Below, piece after piece: positions 7,659 through 16,714 of a stretch of 64,000 nucleotides of DNA. This DNA comes from Chthonomonadaceae bacterium (lineage in GTDB: Bacteria; Armatimonadota; Fimbriimonadia; Fimbriimonadales; Fimbriimonadaceae): assembly GCA_015709495.1 (NCBI GenBank), contig CP054189.1:2790001-2854000 (forward strand), in the 5' to 3' direction. A program made the translations under genes and the position numbers. Within the stretch, counting starts at the first letter, position 1; each line of letters starts with the position of its first letter. A model generated the notes under the pieces. That model saw nothing but the letters and a program-made list of their open reading frames with translations, did no database searches and was not told the DNA's origin.

Positions 7659-8747
7659 ATGAAATACCTTACTTTTTCTTCCCGGCTGGTCCTTGTGTGC
7701 CTCGTTTGGGCCGGCGCAGCCGCGCTCGCCCAACAGGGCGCGAGTTGGGATTTCCGGCTTTCGCCCCTGAGGAAGGCCACTTTGGACCGGATTTCGGCGG
7801 ATTCGATGAAGGGCCACTTGTCGTTCCTCGCGTCGGACCTTCTCGAAGGCCGGGCGACGCCTTCGAGGGGATTGGACCTCGCGGCCGAGTACATCGCGGC
7901 GCAGTTTCGGAGGTATGGCGTTGCGCCGGGAGTCGGGGATTCGTACTTCCAGAAGGTTCCGATCACGGTTCGGGGCCAATCGGAGCCTGCGAACGCCCAC
8001 AACGTGGTAGGGATCGTGCGGGGATCGGACCCTGTTTTGAAGGACACTTACCTCCTCATCTCGGCTCACTACGACCACCTGGGATCGCGTGAGGTCGAGG
8101 GAGACGGCATTTACAACGGAGCGAACGACGACGGGAGCGGCACGGTGGCGGTGATCGAACTCGCAGCTGCGTTCGCAAGGTCTGAAACGAAGCCGAAGCG
8201 GAGTTTGGTGTTCCTTGCGTTTTGCGGCGAGGAACGGGGGCTTGTGGGCTCAAGGTTCTACGGCGCGAACCCCGTGTACCCTTTGGAGCGCACGATCGCC
8301 ATGGTGAACCTCGAACACATCGGTCGGACGGACGATTTGGAGGGACCTCGCGTCGGTGCTCTCAGCATGACCGGGTACGACTTTTCGGACTTGGGGCCCT
8401 TGTTTGCGGAGGCCGGGAAGCAGGTGGGGGTCGAGGTCCAGAAGCACGCCCGCAACAGCGATTCGTTTTTTGCACGGAGCGACAATGTGGCGCTGGCTGC
8501 CCTCGGGGTGCCCGCGCACACGCTTTGCACGGCGTTCCTTTTCCCGGAGTACCACCAGCCTGGCGATCATTGGGAGAAGGTCGACTTTGCGAATATGGAA
8601 AAAGTTGTTCGAGCTGTGGCGGTGGGTCTTTGGGGATTGGCGGATTCTCAGGCTGAGCCCAAGTGGAACGAGTCCAACCCGAAGGCCGAGCGATACCTGC
8701 GCGCATGGAGAGAGAGGCGCGGGCTCTCGGGCCCTCCGGCTCGGTGA
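7659..8747 (+). CDS. Secreted M28-family zinc aminopeptidase
   Basis: 362 residues. A signal peptide (hydrophobic residues about 8-24, with a likely cut after ALA-Q) exports the protein. The catalytic domain shows the M28 two-zinc ligands in order: His in ISAHYDHLG, the bridging Asp in NGANDDGSGT, the general-base and ligand Glu pair in CGEERGL, an acidic ligand in the NLEHIGR region and His in FPEYHQPGD. Such enzymes remove N-terminal residues from peptides outside the cytoplasm. No clear ribosome-binding site is seen. The neighbours (regulator before, acyl-CoA dehydrogenase after) do not suggest an operon. Confidence 0.9.
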   Translation: MKYLTFSSRLVLVCLVWAGAAALAQQGASWDFRLSPLRKATLDRISADSMKGHLSFLASDLLEGRATPSRGLDLAAEYIAAQFRRYGVAPGVGDSYFQKVPITVRGQSEPANAHNVVGIVRGSDPVLKDTYLLISAHYDHLGSREVEGDGIYNGANDDGSGTVAVIELAAAFARSETKPKRSLVFLAFCGEERGLVGSRFYGANPVYPLERTIAMVNLEHIGRTDDLEGPRVGALSMTGYDFSDLGPLFAEAGKQVGVEVQKHARNSDSFFARSDNVALAALGVPAHTLCTAFLFPEYHQPGDHWEKVDFANMEKVVRAVAVGLWGLADSQAEPKWNESNPKAERYLRAWRERRGLSGPPAR

Positions 8748-8774
8748 ACCTGCGGACGGCGCGGGATCGCGGAG

Positions 8775-8780
8775 TAGAAT
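8775..8780 (+). promoter_or_regulatory. -10 box TAGAAT, probable leaderless start
   Basis: TAGAAT ends 8 bases before the ATG of the acyl-CoA dehydrogenase gene, the spacing that puts the transcription start at or next to the start codon. No Shine-Dalgarno sequence fits in between. Confidence 0.5.
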
Positions 8781-8788
8781 AGCTCCCG

Positions 8789-9904
8789 ATGCAACCCCAA
8801 TTCACGTCCGACGAGCAGGCATTTCTCGCCGAAGTGCAGCAGTTCGTCGATACTTTCGTCGCCCCGAACAGCCGGGAGTGGGAGAAAAGCACGTTTCCGG
8901 ACGACATTTGGAAGCGGACCGCCCAGATTGGCATCACGAATTGCGTCCTTCCCCAGCGGTTTGGTGGCAGAGGCTTCTCCTGCCAGACCTACGCCGATAT
9001 GTGCCGCAGGATCGGCCGTGCAGACCCCGCTCTTGCGATGAACGTGGCTGCGATCAACGCTCTCTGCGTCGCGCATTTCGAACTGTTCGCCAGCGATGAG
9101 CAGCGGGAGAAATATCTTCCGGGAATCTTGAGCGGCGACATCGCCCTAGCTTGGGGCCTCACCGAGCCTGAGGCGGGGAGCGACGCAAGGCGGGTTCAGT
9201 CCTTCGCCACCCCGATCGAAGGACGACCCGGGTACTTCCATTTGAACGGGGAGAAGATGTTCATCACGAACGGCGGGTTTGCCAAGCTGTTCATCATCAT
9301 CGCGCGCCTGGACGAGAAGAACCTCTCGGCGTTCTTGATGGAGAAGGACCAACCCGGGTTCGTCGATTTGGAGCGCATTGCGACGGTGGGCGTGTCGGCT
9401 TCTTATACGCTCAGGTTCAAGATGGAGAACTGCGTGGCTTGGCACACGCCGGGCTCTTTCGAAGAGGTGATCTCCCTTCTGTATCGGGGCCGGGTGGGGA
9501 TCGCTGCGATGGCTCTGGGAATCGCAGAAGAGGCGTTGGCGCTGGGAATCGAATACAGCAAGCAGCGCGAGCAGTTCGGCCGGACGCTCTCTCAGATGCA
9601 ATCGGTTCAAAACATGGTGGCTGAAAGCGCGACTCAGGTCGAAGCCGCTCGGCTTCTCGTTCAGAAGGCGGCTTGGCTTTATGACCAGGGGCAACCGATC
9701 GTCAAGGAAGCTTCGTTCGCCAAGCTCTTCGCGAGCGAGACGGCCCGCGACGTGACCAACAAGATGCTCCAGATTCATGGCGGGCGCGGGATGACTCACG
9801 ACTATATGATCGAAAAGCTCTGGCGAGACGCCAAGTTGACGGAGATCGGCGAAGGGGCGAGCGAGGTCCAGAAGCTGGTCATCGCCAAGAGCCTTCTCAA
9901 GTAA
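8789..9904 (+). CDS. Acyl-CoA dehydrogenase
   Basis: 371 residues, the full length for the family. It has the N-terminal helical domain, the middle beta domain (WGLTEPEAGSDARRV, FHLNGEKMFITNGGFA) and the C-terminal FAD/tetramer domain (YSKQREQFGRTLSQMQSVQ, then QIHGGRGMTHDYMIEKLWRDAK). The catalytic Glu of short-chain enzymes falls in the C-terminal YMIEKLWRDAKLTEIGEGASE region (GEGASE). It oxidises an acyl-CoA to the enoyl-CoA using FAD and passes electrons to ETF. Chain-length preference cannot be read from sequence. The next gene begins 2 bases after the stop, so the two may be cotranscribed. Confidence 0.92.
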   Translation: MQPQFTSDEQAFLAEVQQFVDTFVAPNSREWEKSTFPDDIWKRTAQIGITNCVLPQRFGGRGFSCQTYADMCRRIGRADPALAMNVAAINALCVAHFELFASDEQREKYLPGILSGDIALAWGLTEPEAGSDARRVQSFATPIEGRPGYFHLNGEKMFITNGGFAKLFIIIARLDEKNLSAFLMEKDQPGFVDLERIATVGVSASYTLRFKMENCVAWHTPGSFEEVISLLYRGRVGIAAMALGIAEEALALGIEYSKQREQFGRTLSQMQSVQNMVAESATQVEAARLLVQKAAWLYDQGQPIVKEASFAKLFASETARDVTNKMLQIHGGRGMTHDYMIEKLWRDAKLTEIGEGASEVQKLVIAKSLLK

Positions 9905-9906
9905 CT

Positions 9907-11604
9907 TTGGCCCCCCATTCAGCGATAGACGACGTGGACGCAGCCACCCTCAACAAGATGCTCGTCTCCTGCATTCGGGAGCGGGCGGCGCGGCGTCCCG
10001 AGTCGAATGCGAAGGCCCGTTCGGCCCGATCGGCCGCGGACGCCCAGACCCTCGCGCGGAGCTTGGGGCTCGACCCCCAGCCGCCGAAAAGCGAACTGCG
10101 GGCGCAGGTTACGGGGGTCCTCAGTCGCGAGGGTTATCGCGTCGAGCGCATCCGCTACGAATCGTTGCCTGGGGTCTTTGTGGCGGCTCACCTTTACATT
10201 CCTGAAGGCAAGGGCCCGTTTCCCCTCGTTCTGCATCCCCACGGCCATTGGACGCACAAGAAATCGACTCCCTTTGTGCAGGCGAGAGCGATCGGTTTGG
10301 CGGTCCTTGGTTTCGCGGGGCTCGTGGTCGAGTCGCCGGGGAGGAGTTGGGACGAAAACGAGTGCAACGAACGCGCCGGGATGGGCTCTCACGACGACCC
10401 CGCTCTCGTACTGGGGTGGCCGGTCACCGGGCAGTACGTGTGGGACCTCGTTCGAGGCTTGGACTATTGCCAATCCCGTTCCGATATCGATTGGACGCAG
10501 GTGGGGATCACCGGCGCGAGCGGTGGGGGGTTGGCCGCAGCGGCTGCCTTCGCCTATGACCGGCGAATCGGCGCGGCGGCGATCGTCTGCTTTGCTTCTA
10601 GCCTCGAATCGAACCCTCACAACGGATGTCTTTGCCATCATCTTCCCGGAATCGCGAGGCTGGGCGACCGGTCGGACCTTCTTGCGATACGCGCGCCGGC
10701 TCCGATTCTGCTCATTTCGGCGACGGAGGATGAGGAGTTTCCGCTCGTGGGGCACCAAAAGACGTTCCAAAAGCTTCAGAGAGTCTACGAGACCTTAGGC
10801 AAGAAAGAAGCGGTGCGGCTTGAGGTCGTGGAGGGCCGTCACGACTACTCCCGCCGGATGCGCGAGGCGATGTATGCGTTCTTCGCCGAGCACCTCTTGG
10901 GAGCCCCGCGAAGCCCTTATCTCCCTGAGCCCAGGCCGATGACCGACGGCGCTCACAACCCTTATGAGCGGGGCACGGAGCCTGCGACCTCGCCCGACCT
11001 CTGGGTGACTCCTCCCTCGCTACGGCAAACTCGAACGCTGCGGGAGGTACTGGCCGACCGGCTCTCCGATCCACGCCCGGAGCCTTTCGACGCAGCGGAG
11101 CGGTTGATTCCGTGGGGCCGGCACGGCAAGATCGCGCTGGAGATCCCTTCGGACGAGTTAACGATTTGCGACGAAGGGTTTTCGCCGCGCCCGGAGGGGG
11201 CTTTCGTGCTGCCGAGCCAGGGCATCGACTTTCGATTGTGCGTGTATCTCGGAATCAGCGGCGCGGAGTTTCTGGCGCAGTTGCTGCACTTGGGGCTTCC
11301 GGGCGGACCGGCGGGTTGGGAGCCATCGGCTTTGGGAGGCGATCCGGTTTCGGCGGTGCTGGCTTCTCTTCGAACCCTGTCTTCGGGCGGCGCCCCGGAG
11401 AAGACCGTCTCGTCGGTGCGAGCGCTAGGGCCGGTTAGCTCGAGGGTGGCTCGTCACCTCCGGCTCCTCAGACCGGGCCTCAAGATCGAGACTTCCCACT
11501 TCGAGACGGGCTGGCTCGACTCCGTGGATGCGGAAGACCTGCCCTTGATCCAGCCGGGCGCCCGGTATCTCGAATGGCCGTTCGGGGGTTCGAATCTGTC
11601 TTAG
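9907..11604 (+). CDS. Alpha/beta hydrolase (acetyl-xylan-esterase/dienelactone-hydrolase-like)
   Basis: 565 residues from a TTG; GTG 9934 or ATG 9958 are alternatives and no ribosome-binding site decides. Residues about 90-345 form an alpha/beta hydrolase domain: HPHGHW oxyanion loop, nucleophile elbow GASGGG, acid in ISATEDEEF and His in EGRHDYS. The C-terminal 200 residues are less conserved and may be a second sandwich domain. There is no signal peptide. The substrate is unknown, though esters or acyl derivatives are plausible given the acyl-CoA dehydrogenase immediately upstream. The stop overlaps the convergent folB gene by 4 bases. Confidence 0.75.
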   Translation: MAPHSAIDDVDAATLNKMLVSCIRERAARRPESNAKARSARSAADAQTLARSLGLDPQPPKSELRAQVTGVLSREGYRVERIRYESLPGVFVAAHLYIPEGKGPFPLVLHPHGHWTHKKSTPFVQARAIGLAVLGFAGLVVESPGRSWDENECNERAGMGSHDDPALVLGWPVTGQYVWDLVRGLDYCQSRSDIDWTQVGITGASGGGLAAAAAFAYDRRIGAAAIVCFASSLESNPHNGCLCHHLPGIARLGDRSDLLAIRAPAPILLISATEDEEFPLVGHQKTFQKLQRVYETLGKKEAVRLEVVEGRHDYSRRMREAMYAFFAEHLLGAPRSPYLPEPRPMTDGAHNPYERGTEPATSPDLWVTPPSLRQTRTLREVLADRLSDPRPEPFDAAERLIPWGRHGKIALEIPSDELTICDEGFSPRPEGAFVLPSQGIDFRLCVYLGISGAEFLAQLLHLGLPGGPAGWEPSALGGDPVSAVLASLRTLSSGGAPEKTVSSVRALGPVSSRVARHLRLLRPGLKIETSHFETGWLDSVDAEDLPLIQPGARYLEWPFGGSNLS

Positions 11605-11957
11605 CGCGCGGTGCGGACCGTGGCTCCCACGCAATCGAGGTCGTAGGGGAGTGGAGGGGTAGGTTTGGCAACCGAAACGGTCGCCTGTTGAACCTGGGGC
11701 ATCTGCGAGAGAACTCGGCGCCCAATCTCGCCCGCAAGCCACTCGACCGTTGCGGCCGAGGTCCCCTCGATCACTTCCAGGGCGATTCGAGCGGCCACCC
11801 CGTAGTCGGCAGTGTGTTCGATTTCGTCCGTGCTTGCGCTCTCGTCGGGAGTTAGAAGTTCGAGATCGACGACGAGATCGCACCCGGCAACCCGTTCCTG
11901 CTCCGTTACCCCATGCCGCCCGAAGGCCCGCAAACCCTTGACGAACACGATCGCCAT
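11601..11957 (-). CDS. folB: Dihydroneopterin aldolase
   Basis: 118 residues, the full FolB length. It opens with the family start VFVKGLRAFGRHGVTEQER and has the conserved Glu/His region plus VTVWLAGEI-type helices (TVEWLAGEIGRRVL) and the KPTPPLPYDLDCVGATV tail. FolB cleaves 7,8-dihydroneopterin to 6-hydroxymethyl-dihydropterin and glycolaldehyde in folate synthesis, as a cytoplasmic octamer. It reads against the hydrolase gene, with a 4-base overlap of the 3' ends. A TAGAAT box 7 bases before the ATG suggests leaderless transcription, divergent from nusA. Confidence 0.92.
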   Translation of the reverse strand: MAIVFVKGLRAFGRHGVTEQERVAGCDLVVDLELLTPDESASTDEIEHTADYGVAARIALEVIEGTSAATVEWLAGEIGRRVLSQMPQVQQATVSVAKPTPPLPYDLDCVGATVRTAR

Positions 11958-11964
11958 GGGCCCG

Positions 11965-11970
11965 ATTCTA
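11965..11970 (-). promoter_or_regulatory. -10 box TAGAAT for folB, probable leaderless start
   Basis: On the minus strand TAGAAT is followed by 7 bases and then the folB ATG (11957). There is no ribosome-binding site in the gap. Confidence 0.5.
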
Positions 11971-11993
11971 TCCTATGGACCCCGGCAATCCTC

Positions 11994-12022
11994 TTGGGTT
12001 CGCGCCCAAGCTGTGGTATACT
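11994..12022 (+). promoter_or_regulatory. Promoter of the nusA-ylxR-infB operon
   Basis: TTGGGT (11994-11999), a 17-base spacer and TATACT (12017-12022) make a good sigma-70 promoter. A perfect inverted repeat CTTGGG-N6-CCCAAG (11993-12010) covers the -35 box and could be an operator. The transcript would have a leader of about 90 bases with a run of eight T (about 12067-12074). Confidence 0.65.
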
Positions 12023-12115
12023 TTCGTTTACAACCAGGTGTGCCTCATCGGGTGGTCCTGTGCCGCCTTTTTTTATTCGCGAGGTACAAAATGGGTGAGG
12101 TGGCAAAGGTCGAAC

Positions 12116-13201
12116 ATGGAAATCTTGCAGCAACTACGGCAGATTGCACAAGAGCGAGACATTCCCTTCGATGAATTGCTCCGTGAGATCGAAGAGGCTC
12201 TGGCAGTCGCCTATAAGAAGTACGTCGGCGCAGCCGGCGAGGTCGCCGTTCACATCGATCCCGAGCGCCTCATGGCTCCCGACAAGGGGATGCGGGTGGT
12301 GGTCGAGAAGGAAGTGGTCGGGATCGTGACCGAGCCCTCTTACCAGCTTAGCGTCGCGGAGGCTCGGAAGAAGCAGCCCAACGCTGAGGTTGGCGATTTT
12401 GTTCAAGTCGAAGTGGACCCAAACAGGTTCGGAAGGATCGCGGCATCGACGTTCAAGCAGGTCCTGAGCCAGAAGCTGCGCGAAGCCGAGATTCGGCAGA
12501 TCAACGAGGTGTTTCAGGAGAAGATCGGCGACCTCGTGAACGGCTTGGTCACGCGGCGCGATGAACACACGGTTTACATACAAGTCAACAAGGTCGAGGC
12601 CGAACTCCCTCGGCGCGAACAGGTGCCGACGGAGTCGTACCGGATCAACGACCGTCTGAAGGTGTACGTCTTGAAGGTGGACGACTCGCGACGAAGGCTC
12701 GCTGTTGTGGTCAGTCGGACCCATCCGAACCTGCTGCGCAAGCTGTTCGAACTCGAAGTGCCCGAGATCGCGCAGAGTATCGTGCAGATCAAGAGCGTCG
12801 CCCGGGAGCCCGGCCAGAGAAGCAAGATCGCCGTCATCAGCACCGACGAACGGGTGGACGCGGTCGGGGCTTGTGTGGGCCCGCGTGGCGCGAGGGTTCA
12901 AGCGATCGTCGACGAACTCCACGACGAGAAAATCGACATCGTCCCTTTTAGCGACAATCCGACGACTTACATCATCAACGCTTTGAGCCCGGCGAAGGTG
13001 AACTCAATTCGACTGAATGAAGCGGACAGGAGCGCGTACGTCGTTGTCCCCGATAACCAGCTTTCCCTCGCGATCGGCAAGGGAGGTCAGAACGTTCGCC
13101 TCGCCGCCCGCTTGACCGAATGGAAGATCGACATTCGGTCGGAAGCCCAGGCAGCGACCGAGTCGAAGGCGCCTGTCGAAGAAGCGGGGGCTGGGTCGTA
13201 G
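12116..13201 (+). CDS. nusA: Transcription termination/antitermination factor NusA
   Basis: 361 residues. The N-terminal RNAP-binding domain (MEILQQLRQIAQERDIPFDELLREIEEAL) is followed by an S1 domain (about 140-205) and KH1/KH2 domains (GACVGPRGARVQAIVDEL; AIGKGGQNVRLAARLTEWKIDI). The acidic repeats of E. coli NusA are absent, as in most bacteria. It binds RNA polymerase and nascent RNA to control pausing, termination and antitermination. The start ATG at 12116 follows AAAGG and begins the conserved N-terminus; longer in-frame readings run through promoter sequence. rimP, usually just upstream, is not here. Confidence 0.95.
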   Translation: MEILQQLRQIAQERDIPFDELLREIEEALAVAYKKYVGAAGEVAVHIDPERLMAPDKGMRVVVEKEVVGIVTEPSYQLSVAEARKKQPNAEVGDFVQVEVDPNRFGRIAASTFKQVLSQKLREAEIRQINEVFQEKIGDLVNGLVTRRDEHTVYIQVNKVEAELPRREQVPTESYRINDRLKVYVLKVDDSRRRLAVVVSRTHPNLLRKLFELEVPEIAQSIVQIKSVAREPGQRSKIAVISTDERVDAVGACVGPRGARVQAIVDELHDEKIDIVPFSDNPTTYIINALSPAKVNSIRLNEADRSAYVVVPDNQLSLAIGKGGQNVRLAARLTEWKIDIRSEAQAATESKAPVEEAGAGS

Positions 13202-13214
13202 CTGAGGTGGTGGG

Positions 13215-13475
13215 TTGGCGAGACTCCGAACCTGCGTGGGGTGCGGGCAGCGCCTGCAGCAGGATGATCTTCAGCGCATCAAGTGCGTCGAGGATCGCCC
13301 GCAGATCGTTGGCGCTCGCACCTCGCTCCCAGGACGAAGCGCCTACGTGTGCCCGTCCGAAGGTTGCGTTCGAGCGGCCGGCAAGGGGCGAAGGTTGCAG
13401 CGAACGCTTCGGCGGGAGTTCAAAAGGGGCGACGTCGAGGGTCTGATCGAAGAATTGTTATGCAAACTGAGGTAA
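13215..13475 (+). CDS. ylxR: YlxR-family (DUF448) RNA-binding protein
   Basis: 86 residues with the family pattern RTCVGCGQRL near the start and GRSAYVC...GC in the middle, then a basic tail (RRLQRTLRREFKRG). YlxR lies between nusA and infB in most bacteria and is thought to bind nucleic acid and influence RNase P or transcription. The start is a TTG at 13215, since no in-frame ATG or GTG lies close enough upstream. Its 3' end overlaps the longer possible infB start. Confidence 0.88.
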   Translation: MARLRTCVGCGQRLQQDDLQRIKCVEDRPQIVGARTSLPGRSAYVCPSEGCVRAAGKGRRLQRTLRREFKRGDVEGLIEELLCKLR

Positions 13476-13486
13476 AGAAGGAAGCC

Positions 13487-15397
13487 ATGAGCTTAGCGAT
13501 CGCGGACGTAGCCAAGGAGTTCGGGCTGAAGCCTGGGCAAGTCGCTGCCGCCCTCGACGATCTTGGGCTGCTGCATGAGGGCGGTTCGATCGACGTGGAC
13601 GCGGACGACATGGAGCTCGTTCGTGAGTCGCTCGCCGAACTCGACAAGGGCGCCGAGGTGCTGTTGCCTGCCAACTGCAACCCCCGCGACGTCGCAACTG
13701 CCCTCGATCTTACGATCCCTGAAGTGCAAAAGACGCTGATGGTCAAGTTCAAGGTCATGGCGACGCTGACGACCTCGCTCAAGCCGGAAGTCGCCGAACA
13801 GTTGGTCGATGGGTTCGGATTCAAGGTCAGGTGGGCCGATCAACCCAAGCCCAAAGCCGCCGCAAAACCGAAGAAGCCTTCGGCGGGCGATCAGACCCGG
13901 CCGCCCGTGGTGACGATCATGGGCCACGTCGACCACGGAAAGACCTCGCTGCTGGACTACATTCGCAAAGCCAACGTGGCCGCCCGCGAGCACGGCGGGA
14001 TCACGCAGCACATCGGCGCGTATCAGGTCAAGCTCCCTGAAGGGGAAATCACCTTCCTCGATACGCCGGGCCATGCGGCATTTACGGAGATGCGGTCGCG
14101 CGGCGCCCAGGTGACCGACATCGCGATCTTGGTGGTTGCGGCAGACGACGGCGTCATGCCTCAAACCAAGGAGGCGATCAGCCATATCAAGAACGCCGGC
14201 GTCCCCATGATCGTGGCCGTCAACAAGATCGACAAGCCGGGAGTGAACCCGGACAAGATCAAGACGGAGCTCGTGCAGCATGAGGTGATCCCGGAGGATT
14301 TCGGCGGCGATGTCATCGTTTGTCCCGTGTCGGCGATCACCGGGGAAGGCGTACCCCACCTTCTCGAAATGATCCTGCTCCAATCGGGTGTTTTGGACCT
14401 CAAGGCCGATCCCAAGGGCAAGCCGCAGGGGGTCGTTGTCGAGGCCAAGCTGGAAAAGGGCCGCGGGCCGGTGGCGACCGTCCTCGTTCAGAACGGGACG
14501 ATTCGTGTGGGCGATGCGATTGTCGTGGGTCAATGCTACGGCCGAATTCGCGCGATGTCGAACTTCATGGGGGAAGCCGTTCAAGAGGCGGGCCCTTCGA
14601 TGCCGGTCGAGGTTCTCGGACTCAGCGAAACGCCGCTTGCGGGCGATAAGGTCGAGGTCAAGGAAGACGAAAAGACGGCCCGCGAGATATCCGACAAGCG
14701 CGCAGATGCTGCTCGTATCAAGTCGCTGCATTCGCCGAGCCGAGGGTTGAGCCTGACCGACCTCAAGGCCAAGCTATCGGAAGGCGAAATCAACACGCTC
14801 AACCTCATCATCAAAGCCGACGTTCAAGGGTCCGTGGAGGCCGTCAGCGGCTTGGTCGAGAAGCTTCAGCATCCTGAAGTCGAGGTCAAGATCATTCACA
14901 GCGGGGTGGGGACGATCACGGAGAGCGACATTCTGCTGGCTGGCGCTTCCAGCGCGATCGTCGTCGGGTTCAACGTGAAACCTGAGGGCGGCGCGAAGAC
15001 CGAGGCTGAACGAAAGAAGGTCGAGATTCGAACCTACCGAATCATCTACGAACTGATCGAAGACATCGAGGCCGCCGTCAAGGGCCGGCTCGAACCCAAA
15101 TTCGAAGAGAACTATCTGGGCGAGGTCGAGATTCGTCAGGTCTTCAATCTCACGCGTCAAGGGAAGGTTGCCGGGTGCCACGTCACGGACGGCAGGGCGA
15201 CGCGCGGCGCGAGGTGCCGAGTTCATCGCGGCGAGGACATCGTTTACGATGGCAAGATCGCCTCGTTGCGGCACGTCAAGGACGATGTGCGCGAAGTCAC
15301 TCAGGGATTCGACTGCGGTGTGAAGTTCGACGATTGGGAAGCCTTCCTAGCGGGCGACAAGATCGAAGTGTTCGAGCTCGTTCAAGTGAACGCATAG
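13487..15397 (+). CDS. infB: Translation initiation factor IF-2
   Basis: About 636 residues. A short N-terminal IF2_N-like part is followed by the GTPase domain with G1 [10 protein letters not shown]3 DTPGHAAF and G4 NKIDKP, then domains II, III and IV that bind fMet-tRNA. IF-2 brings initiator tRNA to the 30S subunit and promotes subunit joining. The ATG at 13487 is preceded by GAAGGA at good spacing. An in-frame ATG at 13460, with no ribosome-binding site, would add 9 residues. It is the last gene of the nusA operon, and rbfA and truB do not follow. Confidence 0.95.
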   Translation: MSLAIADVAKEFGLKPGQVAAALDDLGLLHEGGSIDVDADDMELVRESLAELDKGAEVLLPANCNPRDVATALDLTIPEVQKTLMVKFKVMATLTTSLKPEVAEQLVDGFGFKVRWADQPKPKAAAKPKKPSAGDQTRPPVVTIMGHVDHGKTSLLDYIRKANVAAREHGGITQHIGAYQVKLPEGEITFLDTPGHAAFTEMRSRGAQVTDIAILVVAADDGVMPQTKEAISHIKNAGVPMIVAVNKIDKPGVNPDKIKTELVQHEVIPEDFGGDVIVCPVSAITGEGVPHLLEMILLQSGVLDLKADPKGKPQGVVVEAKLEKGRGPVATVLVQNGTIRVGDAIVVGQCYGRIRAMSNFMGEAVQEAGPSMPVEVLGLSETPLAGDKVEVKEDEKTAREISDKRADAARIKSLHSPSRGLSLTDLKAKLSEGEINTLNLIIKADVQGSVEAVSGLVEKLQHPEVEVKIIHSGVGTITESDILLAGASSAIVVGFNVKPEGGAKTEAERKKVEIRTYRIIYELIEDIEAAVKGRLEPKFEENYLGEVEIRQVFNLTRQGKVAGCHVTDGRATRGARCRVHRGEDIVYDGKIASLRHVKDDVREVTQGFDCGVKFDDWEAFLAGDKIEVFELVQVNA

Positions 15398-15407
15398 ATC
15401 GGGTCGG

Positions 15408-15413
15408 TACACT
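15408..15413 (+). promoter_or_regulatory. -10 box TACACT, probable leaderless start
   Basis: TACACT ends 6 bases before the ATG at 15420 of the TIGR00300 gene, with no room for a ribosome-binding site. Confidence 0.45.
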
Positions 15414-15419
15414 CCGGGC

Positions 15420-16643
15420 ATGATCGTGGAGCGCTTGGGCATCGAAGGGCACCTCCTGGACGAAAACAAGCTGTCCGGGCTGCTCGCGACCCTCGACGAG
15501 CATGGGGTGGCCTTTCGCGTGCGGAGGTTTAAGGTCGGCGAACGGGGCGCCGACGAGTCGCTGATCGACCTCGAACTCCACGCCAAGGACCAGGCGACGC
15601 TGCGCTCGGCCCTCGAAGCCTGCAGGCCGTTCGGCGTGGACCTCGTACTCGAAGACGCCACCCTCGAAGCGACCGATGTGGACGGCGTCTGGCCTGAGGG
15701 CTTCTATTCGACCACCAACTTCCCCACTATCGTGCGCGTCGAGGGCCAGGAGTGCGAGGTCGAACGGCTCGAAATGGACACGGCGATCCGCGTTTGGCGC
15801 GAGGGGGATCGGTGGCGGGCGGAGACCTGTCCTATGCACCGCGCGAGTGCGGGCGATCGGTTTGTGGTGGGGCATGGCGGCGTCAAGGTTTTGCCTCCCC
15901 TCGAAGACGAAGACGAGGACGACGAGTTCCGATTCATGATCAACGAGGTGAGTTCGGAGCGCCCGAAATCTCGGCTGATCGAAATCTGCTCGGGGGCGAT
16001 TCGGCAGGCGAAATCCGCAGGGGAGAAGGTGCTCTTGGTGGGCGGCCCCGCGATCGTCCATAGCGGGTGCGCGGGCGTGCTGGCCAAGCTGATCGAGGAC
16101 GGTTGGATCGATGTCTTGTTCGCTGGCAACGCGTTGGCCGCCCACGACATCGAAGCGGCGATGCTCGGGACGTCGCTCGGGGTGGATTTGGGGCGAGGCC
16201 GTTCGGTTCCGCACGGGCACACCCACCATCTGCGGGCGATCAATCGGGTCCGGCGGGTGGGAAGCATCGAGGAGTCGGTTCGCTCCGGGCTCATCTCGTC
16301 GGGCATCATGCGTGCGTGCGTCCTGAAGCCGATTCCCTACGTTCTTTGCGGGTCGATTCGGGATGATGGGCCGCTCCCGGGGGTGATTACCGACAACGTC
16401 GAAGGGCAAGACGCGATGAGGGGCCACGTTCCGGGCGTGGGGGTTGCGATCTTGTGCGCGACCACCCTGCATAGCGTGGCGACGGGCAACATTCTCCCGG
16501 CGACGGTCAAGACGTTCTGCGTGGACAGCGATGCCGACACGGTAATCAAGCTGACCGATCGCGGCACTCATCAAGCGGTCGGGATTGTGACGGACGTCGA
16601 GTTCTTTCTGAAGGAGCTCGCGCGGCAGTTGTCGCTGGCGTGA
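15420..16643 (+). CDS. TIGR00300-family (LOR/SDH-type) ornithine/arginine-handling enzyme
   Basis: 407 residues matching the conserved LOR/SDH domain protein family. An N-terminal ferredoxin-like part (RVRRFKVGERGADESLIDLEL) is followed by a Rossmann-like half with LVGGPAIVHSGCAG, VLFAGNALAAHDIEAA, GRGRSVPHGHTHHL and the tail YVLCGSIRDDGPLPGVITDNV. Archaeal relatives act as NAD-dependent ornithine cyclodeaminase, and cyanobacterial ArgZ/AgrE fusions carry this domain after an arginine-hydrolysing module. Here the arginine-hydrolysing domain is absent, so ornithine-to-proline conversion is the best guess. It stands alone downstream of infB. Confidence 0.75.
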   Translation: MIVERLGIEGHLLDENKLSGLLATLDEHGVAFRVRRFKVGERGADESLIDLELHAKDQATLRSALEACRPFGVDLVLEDATLEATDVDGVWPEGFYSTTNFPTIVRVEGQECEVERLEMDTAIRVWREGDRWRAETCPMHRASAGDRFVVGHGGVKVLPPLEDEDEDDEFRFMINEVSSERPKSRLIEICSGAIRQAKSAGEKVLLVGGPAIVHSGCAGVLAKLIEDGWIDVLFAGNALAAHDIEAAMLGTSLGVDLGRGRSVPHGHTHHLRAINRVRRVGSIEESVRSGLISSGIMRACVLKPIPYVLCGSIRDDGPLPGVITDNVEGQDAMRGHVPGVGVAILCATTLHSVATGNILPATVKTFCVDSDADTVIKLTDRGTHQAVGIVTDVEFFLKELARQLSLA

Positions 16644-16714
16644 GGGGGCTATACGTTCTAGTCCGCATCGATAAGTATCACCATGACAGGGACGGCAGGA
16701 AAATGGGTTCCTCG

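Noticed and set aside
13493-14731. 412-codon minus-strand frame across infB
   Set aside because: infB is unmistakable on the plus strand; the antisense frame is Arg/His/Asp-rich nonsense.
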